Assembly: GCA_030446465.1 (NCBI GenBank)
Contig: JAUJNI010000001.1
Span: 543,859 to 607,858 of the forward strand
DNA length: 64,000 nt
Source of the DNA: Actinomycetota bacterium
Lineage (GTDB): Bacteria > Actinomycetota > CADDZG01 > WHSQ01
Direction of reading: 5' to 3'
Part shown: positions 16,634-25,129 of the stretch, one piece after another
Numbering within the stretch: position 1 is the stretch's first letter
How the letters are laid out: each line of letters opens with the position of its first letter
The notes under the pieces: generated by a model
The model's database searches: none
The model's input: the letters and a program-made list of their open reading frames with translations, nothing else
Told to the model about the DNA's origin: nothing
Made by a program: the position numbers and the translations under genes

Positions 16634-18508
16634 TCATGTAGCCCCGCATGCGCAGGTCGTAGCGTCGCGGATGATCATGTTGTCGCCGTTCGCGATGTGC
16701 ACGGTGCACGGCATGCACGGGTCGAACGACCGGATAGCGCGGAAGATGTCGATCCCGGTGAACTCCTTGTCCGAGTCGAACTCTTCGAGGATCGGCGTGT
16801 TCACAGCCGCTTCCTCATAGGGGCCAGGCTGTCCGAACGGATCGACAGGTGAAGCGTTGAAGGTAGACGGGGTCACGACCTGATAGTTGGTGAGGACTCC
16901 CTTGTCCATCGTGAGGTGGTGGGTGAGGAAACCGCGCCCCGCGCCCCAGAAACCCACCCCGACGCGCTCGTCACGCGGCACCCTGAACTCGGTCATCGTC
17001 GCAACCTTGTTCTCACCGTCGCCCATGAGCTCGAAGGCGATCTGCACGTTCTCATACGCGACCATGAGCGAGTAGACGACGTGATAGGCCCGAGCGAGGT
17101 TGCGTTCGAACGCGTTCCATGTCTCCGGGATCTGCCATTCCAGCTCCATCGCCGGCAGAGCTGGGGTCTGTGGTGTGTCGATCTTGACGCTGGTGCCGGT
17201 TGCCTGCAGGAAGCGCGTGTGCGGCATCTTCGCAGCGGCCGCGGTGGCCCACAAGCGAGCGTAGGCGCCTGCCTCCATGACCTGACGATCCCACCGCGGT
17301 GAGGTGCTCCAGGTGTAGCGATCCTTCCAACTGCGCTTGTCCGGGCGCGGCTTCGTCTCCTTGTTCCAGGGGTGGTTCGGAGAGAGCGGGTTGCCCGCGG
17401 GATCTGTCGGGTACGGCGTTCCTTCGTTCTCCCAGCCCTCGTAATAGGCGTGCTCGACGAACTCCTCCATCCCCATGTTGATGTGGTGCAGGTTCGTCGT
17501 CACGAGCTCGCCGTCCATGATCACGCCGGGAGTCGCCCACCGCTGATCACCCCACTCCGCGGCCCCCGCATAGGTGCCGTCATAGGCGAACGGGTCATCC
17601 CACATGCCGGTGTCAATCATGTTCTTCGGTCGCGTACCCACCTGCTTGTAAAGCGGGTCCGCGTCGTAGAAGAACTGAGTGATGTCGTCCCAGATGAACA
17701 CGCCTCTTTTTGCGTAATCGAGCGTCCGGATGATGCGTATCTCGGTCTCGTTGAGCACCTGCATCGACACCGTGGTCGACAGGCCGCCGGGAACCACGGT
17801 CTGCGGGTGTGGATACTTCCCGAAGAGGATCGAGTAAGCCTCCTTCGGTGCCCGGGTCATGTGGAGGCCTTCCAGGTACAGCTTGCCCGTCAGCGGGTTG
17901 AACGCCGTCATGAGCTCCGCCATCGTCGCGAAGCCGTGGATGTTGCCGTGGCGCGTCTCGGTCTTCTTCGCCCGTTCCCATAGAGACGGGTTCGTACGCT
18001 CGATGACGACCTGCGAGTAATCAGGCCCCGCCAGTAGATAGAGGTGGACGGGGTTGTCGATCTGGAAGTCGAGACCGAGCTGGATGTTGCGTAGGGCGAG
18101 CCCCATCGGCGGGACCCCGATCCCGAACGCCATCTCCATCGCCAGTGACGAGGCGACCGAATGAACTCCTCCGCACACTCCGCACACGCGACTGGAGATG
18201 AACATCGCATCGCGGGGATCGCGTCCCTTCAGGATCACCTCGTAGCCGCGGAACAGCGTGCCGATGGAGTGTGCCTCCAGCACCTTGCGCTGCTGCAGGT
18301 CGACGACCGTGTGGAAGGCCATGGCACCGGCAACCCTGGTGACCGGGTCGAGGTTGATGTCCTTGACGTGGCCGTTGCTCGCCAGGAGCTGTTCGATCTG
18401 CGACCGATCGACGTCCCGTGTCTGGTAGGCGTAGGGGATGCCGACGCCTTCCTTTAGTCGCGCGTTTCCTTGCGCGTCGAACTCAACGGGCAGGTTCTGA
18501 AAGCACAT
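16634..18508 (-). CDS. [NiFe]-hydrogenase large subunit
   Basis: Catalytic subunit (624 residues) that splits H2 at a Ni-Fe(CN)2CO site. The N-terminal motif RVCGVCGGVH holds Cys109 and Cys112; the C-terminal motif SFDPCMPCTVH holds Cys598 and Cys601, followed after His604 by a 20-residue tail that the HyaD-type protease would remove. The ligands are normal Cys, not selenocysteine. Length, the missing Tat signal on its partner and the NifU neighbour fit the aerobic, high-affinity uptake hydrogenases of soil actinobacteria (group 1 or 2), which oxidise trace H2 and feed the respiratory chain. I cannot fix the exact subgroup by eye. It lies six bases after the small-subunit gene. Confidence 0.93.
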   Translation of the reverse strand: MCFQNLPVEFDAQGNARLKEGVGIPYAYQTRDVDRSQIEQLLASNGHVKDINLDPVTRVAGAMAFHTVVDLQQRKVLEAHSIGTLFRGYEVILKGRDPRDAMFISSRVCGVCGGVHSVASSLAMEMAFGIGVPPMGLALRNIQLGLDFQIDNPVHLYLLAGPDYSQVVIERTNPSLWERAKKTETRHGNIHGFATMAELMTAFNPLTGKLYLEGLHMTRAPKEAYSILFGKYPHPQTVVPGGLSTTVSMQVLNETEIRIIRTLDYAKRGVFIWDDITQFFYDADPLYKQVGTRPKNMIDTGMWDDPFAYDGTYAGAAEWGDQRWATPGVIMDGELVTTNLHHINMGMEEFVEHAYYEGWENEGTPYPTDPAGNPLSPNHPWNKETKPRPDKRSWKDRYTWSTSPRWDRQVMEAGAYARLWATAAAAKMPHTRFLQATGTSVKIDTPQTPALPAMELEWQIPETWNAFERNLARAYHVVYSLMVAYENVQIAFELMGDGENKVATMTEFRVPRDERVGVGFWGAGRGFLTHHLTMDKGVLTNYQVVTPSTFNASPVDPFGQPGPYEEAAVNTPILEEFDSDKEFTGIDIFRAIRSFDPCMPCTVHIANGDNMIIRDATTCACGAT

Positions 18509-18514
18509 CGGTTT

Positions 18515-19972
18515 TCACTCCTGATCTCCCTGAAGGGGGGTCTCGAACCCGTCGGCTTGAGGCGACAGCCCCGGCCGTTGATAGGTGCCGCGCTTGCGAG
18601 CCTCGTCTGCTCTGCGATCCGGCAGCAGCTGCGCGTACTCCTTGCCGTAGGCCGCCTCGGGCGGCACCATGTAGCCGCTCGCGTACTTCTCTTCGTCTTT
18701 CTCGTGGCGCCCCGGAAGCTCCGAGCGGAAGTATTGGATCCGGGTGTAGAAGTACTCGAAAGTGCGGTGGGCGATGGTGACGTTGTCGTATTGAGGGGCC
18801 CAGCCGCTGGGGGTCGTGCTCCTCCAACGCGGCTCTCGGTTGCGCTCCAGCTGAGTGGTTCGACGGAGCGGCTTGGTCAGGGCGCCGTGGATGCGTGACA
18901 GGGCCGTCGCCGGTGTCGTTTGCGGCGGCCGCTTGTAGAACGGCGTGAACTTGTCGGGGAATCCCGGCGACATGCAGCCGATGCACGCACCGCCCGCGAC
19001 CATGCAACCCCCCTTGCCGTTGATGAATCCGCGTTCGGTGATGTGGCAGTTGACGACGGGTCCCCAGCACCCGATCTCCGCCAGGCACTCCTTCCCGCCG
19101 AACTCACGGGCGAAATTGCCCTCCTCGTACCAAGCGCCGCGCGGACAGTGCAGGTGGACGGTCTCGCCGAACTGCCACGCGGGACGCCCCAGCTCGTCGA
19201 ACTCAGGCACGGGGCCTTGGCCGTTCATGTACTTGAGCAGCATCGTCACGGCTTCGGTGAAGTCGTCCCCGATCGGGGGGCAACCAGGAACGTTTACGAC
19301 CGGCAGCCCCAAGGAGCTCCTGTAGTCCTTGCCCAGGAAGTCCATCATGCTCATGGCGCCGGTGGGGTTCCCCAGCGATGCCGGGATCCCGCCCCAGGTG
19401 GCGCATGTGCCGATAGCGATCGTTACGGCTGCTCCCGGCGCAAGCCGACGGACCCACTCCGGTGTTGAGCGACGCTGGCGCTGGTCGGCGGGTGCCCACG
19501 TCGGCAGCGATCCCTTCGCCGCCCATGGCTCCGCGCCCACGGTCAGGTGCTCGTCGGTGATCGAACCTTCGTAGACGAGGATGTACGGCGCGTCGAGCGC
19601 CCCGGCGTCCGCCTGCTCCAGCAGGAGCGTGAAGTGGTCGCCCGACTCCATCTGGAACTGGTAATGATGCAGGACCACGACGGGGACGCCCGGCAGCGCT
19701 CCCGTCAGCAGCTCCTCGATCGAGGGGTCCGTCGCGCCGAGCGTAGAAACCGTGCACCCGTCGCAACTCATCCCCGGCAGCCAGAACAGGTAGACCTTCT
19801 TCAATGGCCCAAGCGTGTCCCTGCGGCCCCCGCTCTCTAGGAGACGCTGCTGAAGCTCGGAATTGTGCGCACCGGCAACGTTTCCCACTTGATCAGGCAG
19901 TAGTCGGCTGACCTCCCCCTCGAGGGGGAGGTCCACCCGCGCCTTCATCGGCACCGAGATCATGTTCTCCAT
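18515..19972 (-). CDS. [NiFe]-hydrogenase small (Fe-S) subunit with C-terminal extension
   Basis: Electron-transfer subunit, 485 residues, with three Fe-S clusters. Proximal-cluster ligands appear as Cys70/Cys73 in PGMSCDGCTVST, then IGTCATWGGIP and VNVPGCPPIGD. Medial and distal ligands lie in HLHCPRGAWYEEGNFA, KECLAEIGCWGP and GGCMVAGGACIGCMSPGFPD. There is no twin-arginine signal, so the enzyme stays on the cytoplasmic side. Actinobacterial group 1h enzymes, as I recall, have CxxD at the proximal site; here it is CxxC, which argues for another subgroup. After the distal cluster there are about 140 extra residues, charged and Pro-rich, longer than usual for the family (about 330-370 total), possibly for contact with the small membrane proteins encoded just upstream. 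Confidence 0.9.
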   Translation of the reverse strand: MENMISVPMKARVDLPLEGEVSRLLPDQVGNVAGAHNSELQQRLLESGGRRDTLGPLKKVYLFWLPGMSCDGCTVSTLGATDPSIEELLTGALPGVPVVVLHHYQFQMESGDHFTLLLEQADAGALDAPYILVYEGSITDEHLTVGAEPWAAKGSLPTWAPADQRQRRSTPEWVRRLAPGAAVTIAIGTCATWGGIPASLGNPTGAMSMMDFLGKDYRSSLGLPVVNVPGCPPIGDDFTEAVTMLLKYMNGQGPVPEFDELGRPAWQFGETVHLHCPRGAWYEEGNFAREFGGKECLAEIGCWGPVVNCHITERGFINGKGGCMVAGGACIGCMSPGFPDKFTPFYKRPPQTTPATALSRIHGALTKPLRRTTQLERNREPRWRSTTPSGWAPQYDNVTIAHRTFEYFYTRIQYFRSELPGRHEKDEEKYASGYMVPPEAAYGKEYAQLLPDRRADEARKRGTYQRPGLSPQADGFETPLQGDQE

Positions 19973-19981
19973 CGAGCTCTT

Positions 19982-20242
19982 CTAACCCCGCTCTCGCTGT
20001 GACTGTCGTCCCGATGCCGCATTCAGTGCGTCGATCGTCTCCCGCATCGATGCCACCAGGACCGCACCTCTTGTCGGTAAATCTCGGGTCTGGTGCTGGA
20101 CGGCGCGCAGTCCGACGGTCGTCTTCTCGAACCAGTGCCGGATGCTCTGCAGTGACTTCAGGACGAGAAACAATCCGACGAGAAGGACGCCGAGCAGGGC
20201 CCACGCCGCGAGCACCGACAGGATCGTGAGAAGGGTTGTCAC
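19982..20242 (-). CDS. Small single-helix membrane protein D, hydrogenase operon
   Basis: 86 residues from the GTG at 20242, which overlaps the stop of the preceding gene (GTGA). One or two closely spaced hydrophobic segments (LLTILSVLAAWALLGVLLVG) are followed by a basic turn and an amphipathic helix (SLQSIRHWFEKTTVGLRAVQ). It is the fourth of four similar tiny genes and ends nine bases before the hydrogenase small-subunit gene. It has no Cys or heme motif. A role as membrane anchor or scaffold for the hydrogenase is inferred from position only. Confidence 0.65.
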   Translation of the reverse strand: MTTLLTILSVLAAWALLGVLLVGLFLVLKSLQSIRHWFEKTTVGLRAVQHQTRDLPTRGAVLVASMRETIDALNAASGRQSQRERG

Positions 20243-20532
20243 GAGAACCGCCCGCCGATCCCGGGCGACGACGAGCTGACTCTCGGACCCGCGGCAGCGG
20301 CACTGCGCGGCAGCCCTTGAACCGCCTGCGGCAGCTGGCGGGCGAGAAGCTCGAGCTCGGCAAACGCCTCGTCGTGAGCCAGGTTGTCCACGATGCCTCT
20401 TGCAGCGTCCCGCGACATCTGAGCGAGCCGACGCGCCTGCTTTAGTACGCGCAGCACGAGGAACACGAACTTCAAGAGCACAACCAGCAGGAGCCACGAC
20501 ACCACGAGGCCGATCCAGGCCAGACCCTCCAC
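20239..20532 (-). CDS. Small single-helix membrane protein C, hydrogenase operon
   Basis: 97 residues from the GTG at 20532, preceded by GGGAGAAG. A long N-terminal membrane helix (LAWIGLVVSWLLLVVLLKFVFLV) is followed by a strongly basic helix (LKQARRLAQMSRDAARG) and an Ala/Ser/Pro-rich tail. The upstream extension of the open frame is not preferred because it overlaps the neighbouring gene and lacks a ribosome site. The layout matches genes A, B and D, suggesting they arose by duplication. Unknown function; probable membrane anchor. Confidence 0.65.
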   Translation of the reverse strand: MEGLAWIGLVVSWLLLVVLLKFVFLVLRVLKQARRLAQMSRDAARGIVDNLAHDEAFAELELLARQLPQAVQGLPRSAAAAGPRVSSSSPGIGGRFS

Positions 20533-20542
20533 TGTCTTCTCC

Positions 20543-20767
20543 CTAGGTCTCGACCGGCGCGAGCTCGCCAGCGGCGGCGAGGGTCGCGTGTTGGATGCTC
20601 TGGATGCGGCCAGCGAACCGTGCGGCCCCCTCACTGGCGAGCTCGAGGGTCGATGACGTCTGCCTCAGGAACCGGCGGATCTGCATCACGAAGATCAAGA
20701 TGGCAACAAGAGCTGCCACGACGATCACCCCGAGTAGGGCTGCGGTCACCATGACCAACGTGATCAT
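20543..20767 (-). CDS. Small single-helix membrane protein B, hydrogenase operon
   Basis: 74 residues from the ATG at 20767, three bases after the stop of gene A. The N-terminal helix (VMVTAALLGVIVVAALVAILIF) is followed by QIRRFLRQTSSTLELASEG, an amphipathic helix, and a short tail. Same plan as the three neighbours. No cofactor motif is visible. Confidence 0.65.
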   Translation of the reverse strand: MITLVMVTAALLGVIVVAALVAILIFVMQIRRFLRQTSSTLELASEGAARFAGRIQSIQHATLAAAGELAPVET

Positions 20768-20769
20768 CT

Positions 20770-21111
20770 CTAGGAACTCTTGTCCTCGTCGTGCTCGGCG
20801 CGGCCCAGCCAGTCCTGCACCTTTTCTGCGGCGGCGCTCACCGAGCCAACGACGCCGGCCCCGATCCCGGCACGCTGGATCCCGCGAGCTGCATCTCGGA
20901 TAGCGACCAGGTCTCGGTTCGTCTGCTCCAGCGTCCAGAGTGCGACCGTGTTCTGGGCAACCTGCTTGGCAGCGGTATAGGTGCGAGCTGCGTGCCGGTC
21001 GATCCTTTGAAGGGTGGCGATGATCAGCCCGAATAGGACCGCGATCACAACGACGGCCACGGAGGCCACGGCCAGCGCAGCCGCCCAGAGGTCGTTGTTA
21101 CTCAAGTCCAC
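20770..21111 (-). CDS. Small single-helix membrane protein A, first gene of hydrogenase operon
   Basis: 113 residues from the GTG at 21111, six bases after an AGGAG box. The membrane helix covers about residues 8-30 (ALAVASVAVVVIAVLFGLII), followed by RIDRHAARTYTAAKQVAQNT, a second helix with AVRDAARGI-like Ala/Arg pattern and an acidic end. It opens the ten-gene hydrogenase operon; the promoter should lie in the 240 bp between it and the divergent DUF2231 gene. Four such proteins in a row, all directly before the small subunit, are unusual. Confidence 0.65.
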   Translation of the reverse strand: MDLSNNDLWAAALAVASVAVVVIAVLFGLIIATLQRIDRHAARTYTAAKQVAQNTVALWTLEQTNRDLVAIRDAARGIQRAGIGAGVVGSVSAAAEKVQDWLGRAEHDEDKSS

Positions 21112-21351
21112 CGCGTCTCCTGTCGGCGTAGCTCAGCCGGGTCTTCGCCTGATCGGCCAATCAAATCTATGCAGGGCACTATCGCCGATTCAGCGAAGGC
21201 CAATTAACAGCGATTGGACCTTCCACCGCTGCGGCCATTTGATCCGGCACAGCACCAAATCGAGGTCAAGATTCGGCCGAGGAGGTGACGCAATCAACCG
21301 GATCAAATGAGCGTAGATTCGAGCAGAAGTCGTCTTTGAAGGGATAGATGA

Positions 21352-21861
21352 ATGGAAAGCAGGGTCAAGTTCTTGGGCCACGCGTTGCACCAACAACTCA
21401 TACCGTTTCCGCTCGGTCTTCTCGTTACCGCCGTGCTTTTCGATGTGCTTTATCTGTTGACTGATAGCCGTGAACTGGCGACCGCCGCTTACTGGATGAT
21501 CGCTGCTGGTGTGGTCGCTGGCGTTGCGGCGGTCATTCCCGGCACGCTGGATTGGCTGGCGATCCCGCCCGACACTCGGGCGAAGTTCGTGGGTCTGGTC
21601 CACGGGTGGGGAAACATCTTGGTCCTGGTGTTGTTCGCTATCAGCTGGATGATTCGGCGCGGCGACGAAACCTCGCCTGAAGGTCTTGCCATTGCGCTCG
21701 CTGTAGCGGGGGCCACGGTGTCAGGACTCACAGCCTGGTTGGGCGGCGAGCTGATCGATCGTCTGGGCGTGGGAATCGACAATGGCGCCCACCTGGATTC
21801 CCCTAACTCGTTATCGGGTCGTCCTGCCGCGGAAGGCGCCAGCCACAGCCGGACCACATGA
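21352..21861 (+). CDS. DUF2231-family membrane protein
   Basis: A 169-residue membrane protein with four helices and the DUF2231 landmarks: HALHQQLIPFPLGLLVTAVLFDV at the start, IPGTLDWLAIPPDTRAK in the first loop, LVHGWGNILVLVLFAISW and WLGGELIDRLGVGI near the end. The conserved His in the first and third helices have led others to suggest heme or metal binding, but the role is not established. It is divergent from the hydrogenase operon and may share its control region. Confidence 0.78.
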   Translation: MESRVKFLGHALHQQLIPFPLGLLVTAVLFDVLYLLTDSRELATAAYWMIAAGVVAGVAAVIPGTLDWLAIPPDTRAKFVGLVHGWGNILVLVLFAISWMIRRGDETSPEGLAIALAVAGATVSGLTAWLGGELIDRLGVGIDNGAHLDSPNSLSGRPAAEGASHSRTT

Positions 21862-21915
21862 AGTCGCCTGATCGAGCCACGACTACGCCTGTACCTCACC
21901 CAGAGGAGGACGTTG

Positions 21916-22284
21916 ATGGAGCCGAAGGATCGGATAGAAGCAGTTGCCAACACCAACCTCGGCGGCAACGGGAGAAGGCGACGGATGGTTCGGTGTCGGG
22001 ATCGGGAGCACGTCACCTGGTTTCACAGATCGAGGTCGACGGCATAGTGCAGAGCTGGCCACCTGCGCCAAAGAAGATCGTGGGGTGAAACCATCGAGAA
22101 GTATGGGCTGCCGAACGAGGCAACCCCTCCCTTGCTGAGCTGGCACGACAGGGCCCATGAAGCGCACCATCATCACGAGCGACGAGACCGCGCACGACTT
22201 CCCCACCCGTTGGTGCATGGACGCAACGGCCAGGTCCGCATGCGCAACTCCTACGGAAAAGACCTCCGCCGCAGCAAAGGCTAG
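21916..22284 (+). pseudogene. Conserved hypothetical protein remnant, frameshifted
   Basis: The ATG at 21916 follows an AGGAGGA box at good spacing and gives MEPKDRIEAVANTNLGGNG. Later pieces in other frames read SQIEVDGIVQSWPPAPKKIV, ETIEKYGLPNEATPPLLSWH and MKRTIITSDETAHDFPTRW. These look like consecutive parts of one soluble protein of about 130 residues that I have seen only as a conserved hypothetical. At least two indels separate them. No function can be offered. Confidence 0.4.
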
Positions 22285-22360
22285 GTCTCGTACTACGAGG
22301 TAGACCAGACGAGGGTTGTCGTCCCCCGTCGCGCCGGCGGTGCTGCCCAGTGGGCGTGGC

Positions 22361-22388
22361 GAACGGAGTGCTAATCCGTAGGTCCGCT
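22361..22388 (+). repeat. att-core-like site, inverted relative to tRNA-Lys
   Basis: Contains GAACGGAGTGCTAATCCGTA followed by GGTCCGC, sharing TAATCCGTAGGT with the anticodon/variable-loop part of tRNA-Lys(CTT) but on the opposite strand. A near copy is at 39119-39146 and a looser one at 22468-22494. Confidence 0.5.
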
Positions 22389-22467
22389 TCCATTTCTCGG
22401 GCGCGCATATACGAGGAGCTAACCGCTGACCCCGCTTCGTCGAAATGCGGCCCATTAGGCGCCGGAA

Positions 22468-22494
22468 AACGGGCTAAAAATCCGTAGGTTCGCT
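22468..22494 (+). repeat. att-core-like site, second
   Basis: AATCCGTAGGTTCGC preceded by AACGGGCTAA; similar to the sites at 22361 and 39119 and to the core of tRNA-Lys. It lies between the hypothetical remnant and the end of ccdA. Confidence 0.45.
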
Positions 22495-22520
22495 ATCTCA
22501 GCAGGTCAGATGCGGTTTTC

Positions 22521-23275
22521 TTAACGACCTTGTAGATAACGGCCCGCGGCGGCAGCACGAGTTACGGCGCCGACGACGGGGTCGGACCCGCTCGCGGCTG
22601 CGCCCCGTAGCAGGATCTGCCCCCAGTAGTAGGTGACGTATATGCCGGCGACTAGGAGCAAGGCGCTGCTTAGTCGGTGCATTTGGGGGATGAGGCGCTT
22701 GATCCGCCAACCAGACCGGCTCGCGCTCCGGCGATGGTCACAGCGATGGCTACGAGCGTGATCATCGTGCCGAGCCCGTATGCGGCGAACGTTGTGACCG
22801 GGCCGATCGCGCTACCGGATGTGGTTGCGGCTCCGATGAGCGCGAGGAGAACCGGCAACGTGCAGCCGAGCGACGCCGTGCCGTAGCCGATCCCGAAGGC
22901 GACGAGACTGGGCCGGCTCGGGGGAGCATTGCTTCTCCCGTGGATGGAGAAGCCGATGTGCTTCCCGCTTAGCCCCATCACTGCCACGACGACCAGGGCT
23001 AGCCCAACCAGGAAGCCTGCCCACGAGAAGTAGCCGGCGAGTGCTGTCGCGCCCAAGGCGATCGGAACGGCGGCAACGACGAAGATCGCGAGGAACCCGG
23101 CTGCGACGGCAACGCCTACTTCCAGGCCCCGGCTGACACGACGCGTTGCGTCTCCTTCGCCCGTCTCCTCCGTTATCTGCAGCGAAAGGAAGGCGGGGAG
23201 AAGCCCGAACCCGCACGGATTGAACGTCGCGAGAGACCCTGCCACGAGTGCGACGAGCACAGCTCCGGTGTCCAT
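22521..23275 (-). pseudogene. ccdA: CcdA-type thiol-disulfide transporter, frameshifted near C-terminus
   Basis: CcdA carries reducing equivalents across the membrane to extracytoplasmic thioredoxin-like proteins. The first 195 residues show six helices and the two redox Cys, in FNPCGFGLLP (helix 1) and ASLGCTLPVLL (helix 4). The frame then ends at 22670, while a different frame continues RLIPQMHRLSSALLLVAGIY and YYWGQILLRG to a stop at 22521, which is the normal CcdA ending. One indel near 22705 explains this. The shortened protein still has most helices and might work. It is divergent from the TlpA-like gene, its natural partner, across about 100 bp. Confidence 0.8.
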
Positions 23276-23381
23276 GCCGATATGGACGCACTACCCACCT
23301 GATCGCTTGCATCGGCAATCACCAGGGCTGTCGTCGAGTCCCTCTATGTGAGACCGCATCCACGAGAGGTTGACCACGACG

Positions 23382-23939
23382 ATGACTGCCGAACATGAAC
23401 CTTTGACAGGCGAGGCTGGTTTCTCACCAGCGCGCAAGGCGATCGTGATCTTCGCGGTTGTGGTGCTGGGCGCGACCGTCGCCATCTGGCTCGTTCGTGG
23501 CGACGCGTCTCCCGATGACGCTCATCGAAGGCATCTCGCCGTGGCACTGCAGGATTTCGACGGCGGTGACTTCACGTTGGAGAGCTATGAGGGAGCTCCC
23601 CTGGTGGTGAATTTCTGGGCGTCCTGGTGTCCGAGTTGCGCTGCAGAGATGCCCGCGTTCGAACAGGTTCACCAGCGCTTCGACGAGACGGTGGAGTTTC
23701 TCGGCGTGAACCACAGCGATCGCAGATCCTCCGCGGAGGAACTCGCAGACTCGACGGGCGTGACCTACCGGCTTGCGGAGGATCCTGACGGGGAGCTTTT
23801 CGCTGCGTTCGGCGGCACCGGGATGCCGACCACCGCGTTCATAGACGCCGATGGAGGTGTCGCCGAGGTCGTCGTAGGTCAAATCAGCGCCGAACAGCTG
23901 ACGTCTCTCATCCAGGAGCATCTGGAGGTGTCGAGCTGA
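23382..23939 (+). CDS. TlpA/ResA-like membrane-anchored thioredoxin
   Basis: A 185-residue thiol-disulfide protein with an N-terminal anchor (AIVIFAVVVLGATVAIWLV, about residues 22-40) and a thioredoxin fold outside the membrane. The active site is NFWASWCPSCAAEMPAF (CPSC) and the cis-Pro loop is GGTGMPTTAFIDADG. Such proteins reduce disulfides in exported proteins, classically apocytochrome c, with electrons from CcdA, encoded divergently next door. A TTG at 23370 is too close to the GAGAGG ribosome site, so the ATG at 23382 is preferred. The stop overlaps the next start (TGATG). Confidence 0.87.
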   Translation: MTAEHEPLTGEAGFSPARKAIVIFAVVVLGATVAIWLVRGDASPDDAHRRHLAVALQDFDGGDFTLESYEGAPLVVNFWASWCPSCAAEMPAFEQVHQRFDETVEFLGVNHSDRRSSAEELADSTGVTYRLAEDPDGELFAAFGGTGMPTTAFIDADGGVAEVVVGQISAEQLTSLIQEHLEVSS

Positions 23940-25129
23940 TGGACCAAGGCGTGTGGCGTCGCAGCACGCGATCCGCGGTTGTTCCGGTCATTGCCGCGCT
24001 GTTGTTGCTCGTGGGTGCCGGATCCGTGGCCTATCTGCTTACGAGGACTCAACCTTCTAGCGTCGGAGGCGCGGAACTTCAGAGCGATCCTGGCCCCGAG
24101 GCACCGGTGGCCGCTGATGCCGGTTTGGATCCAGACGACATCGTTGAAGTGATCCCGCCGGATGGGATCCCCGCCATAGATGACCCTTCCTTCGTAGCGG
24201 TTGACGAGGTCGATTGGTTGAGCGACCGAGAGCCCGTGATCGCGCTCGAGTTGGGCGATGAAGCCCGGGCGTATCCACTTCAGATCATGACCTGGCACGA
24301 AATCGTCAACGACACCGTGAGCGGAACCCCGGTCGCGGTGACGTTCTGTCCGCTGTGCAACACCGCTATCGCCTTCGAACGCCCGCGCATCGATGGCGAA
24401 ATCACGACCTTCGGGACCTCCGGCAAATTGATCAACTCGAACCTGCTCATGTACGACCGAGCGACCGAGTCGTTGTGGCCGCAGGTCACAGGGGTTGCTC
24501 TCACGGGACCCGAGAAGGGCCGGGAGCTCACTCGGATCCCGGTGCAGATCGTTTCGTGGGCGGACTTTGCCGTGGCACACCCCGACGGCGATGTCCTGAG
24601 TCGCGATACGGGCCACGATCGGCGATATGGCGAGAACCCCTACCCGGGTTACGACGACGTCGACAGCGCTCCGTTCCTCTACAAGGGCGAGGTCGACGGG
24701 CGTCTTGCCGCGGTCGAACGCGTCCTGGGCATCGAGGCCGGAGGTGATGCCGTTGCCTTCCCCTACTTCCGGCTTCGCCAGGAGGCGCAGGAGGGCCTGA
24801 CGGTGATCGAAGCAGACGTTGGTGGGGAGCCGGTGGTCGTCTTCTGGAAACAGGGAACCGTGTCCGCTCTCGATGACTCGGAGATCGCGGCATCCAAAGA
24901 CGTAGGGGCGGCATCGGCGTTCTCACCCGTTCTCAACGGCGAGCCCGAGACCTTCGCAGTGTCCGCCGGCAAGATCATCGACACCCGTACGGGCAGCGTG
25001 TGGGACATCTTCGGCAGAGCGATCGAGGGGCGTCGAGAAGGCCAGCGATTGAAAGCCATCCCCGCGACAGACTCGTTCTGGTTCGACTGGGCGGCCTTCC
25101 ACCCCGACACCGAGGTGTGGGAGCCATGA
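23939..25129 (+). CDS. DUF3179 protein, membrane-anchored
   Basis: 396 residues: one N-terminal membrane helix (about 13-33), a linker, then a DUF3179 domain over most of the length. Recognisable segments are WLSDREPVIALELGDEARAY, MTWHEIVNDTVSGTPVAVTF and the CPLCNTA Cys pair, with FGTSGKLINSNLLMYDRATE and LWPQVTGVALTGP. The biochemical role of DUF3179 is unknown; the domain looks extracytoplasmic. It is coupled to the TlpA-like gene by TGATG and to the ECF sigma gene by ATGA, so the four genes form one operon. The Cys pair could be a target of the TlpA-like reductase. Confidence 0.85.
   Translation: MDQGVWRRSTRSAVVPVIAALLLLVGAGSVAYLLTRTQPSSVGGAELQSDPGPEAPVAADAGLDPDDIVEVIPPDGIPAIDDPSFVAVDEVDWLSDREPVIALELGDEARAYPLQIMTWHEIVNDTVSGTPVAVTFCPLCNTAIAFERPRIDGEITTFGTSGKLINSNLLMYDRATESLWPQVTGVALTGPEKGRELTRIPVQIVSWADFAVAHPDGDVLSRDTGHDRRYGENPYPGYDDVDSAPFLYKGEVDGRLAAVERVLGIEAGGDAVAFPYFRLRQEAQEGLTVIEADVGGEPVVVFWKQGTVSALDDSEIAASKDVGAASAFSPVLNGEPETFAVSAGKIIDTRTGSVWDIFGRAIEGRREGQRLKAIPATDSFWFDWAAFHPDTEVWEP

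Noticed and set aside
16634-18508. Selenocysteine in the hydrogenase large subunit
   Set aside because: The C-terminal motif is DPCMPC with TGC codons; no in-frame TGA lies inside the gene.
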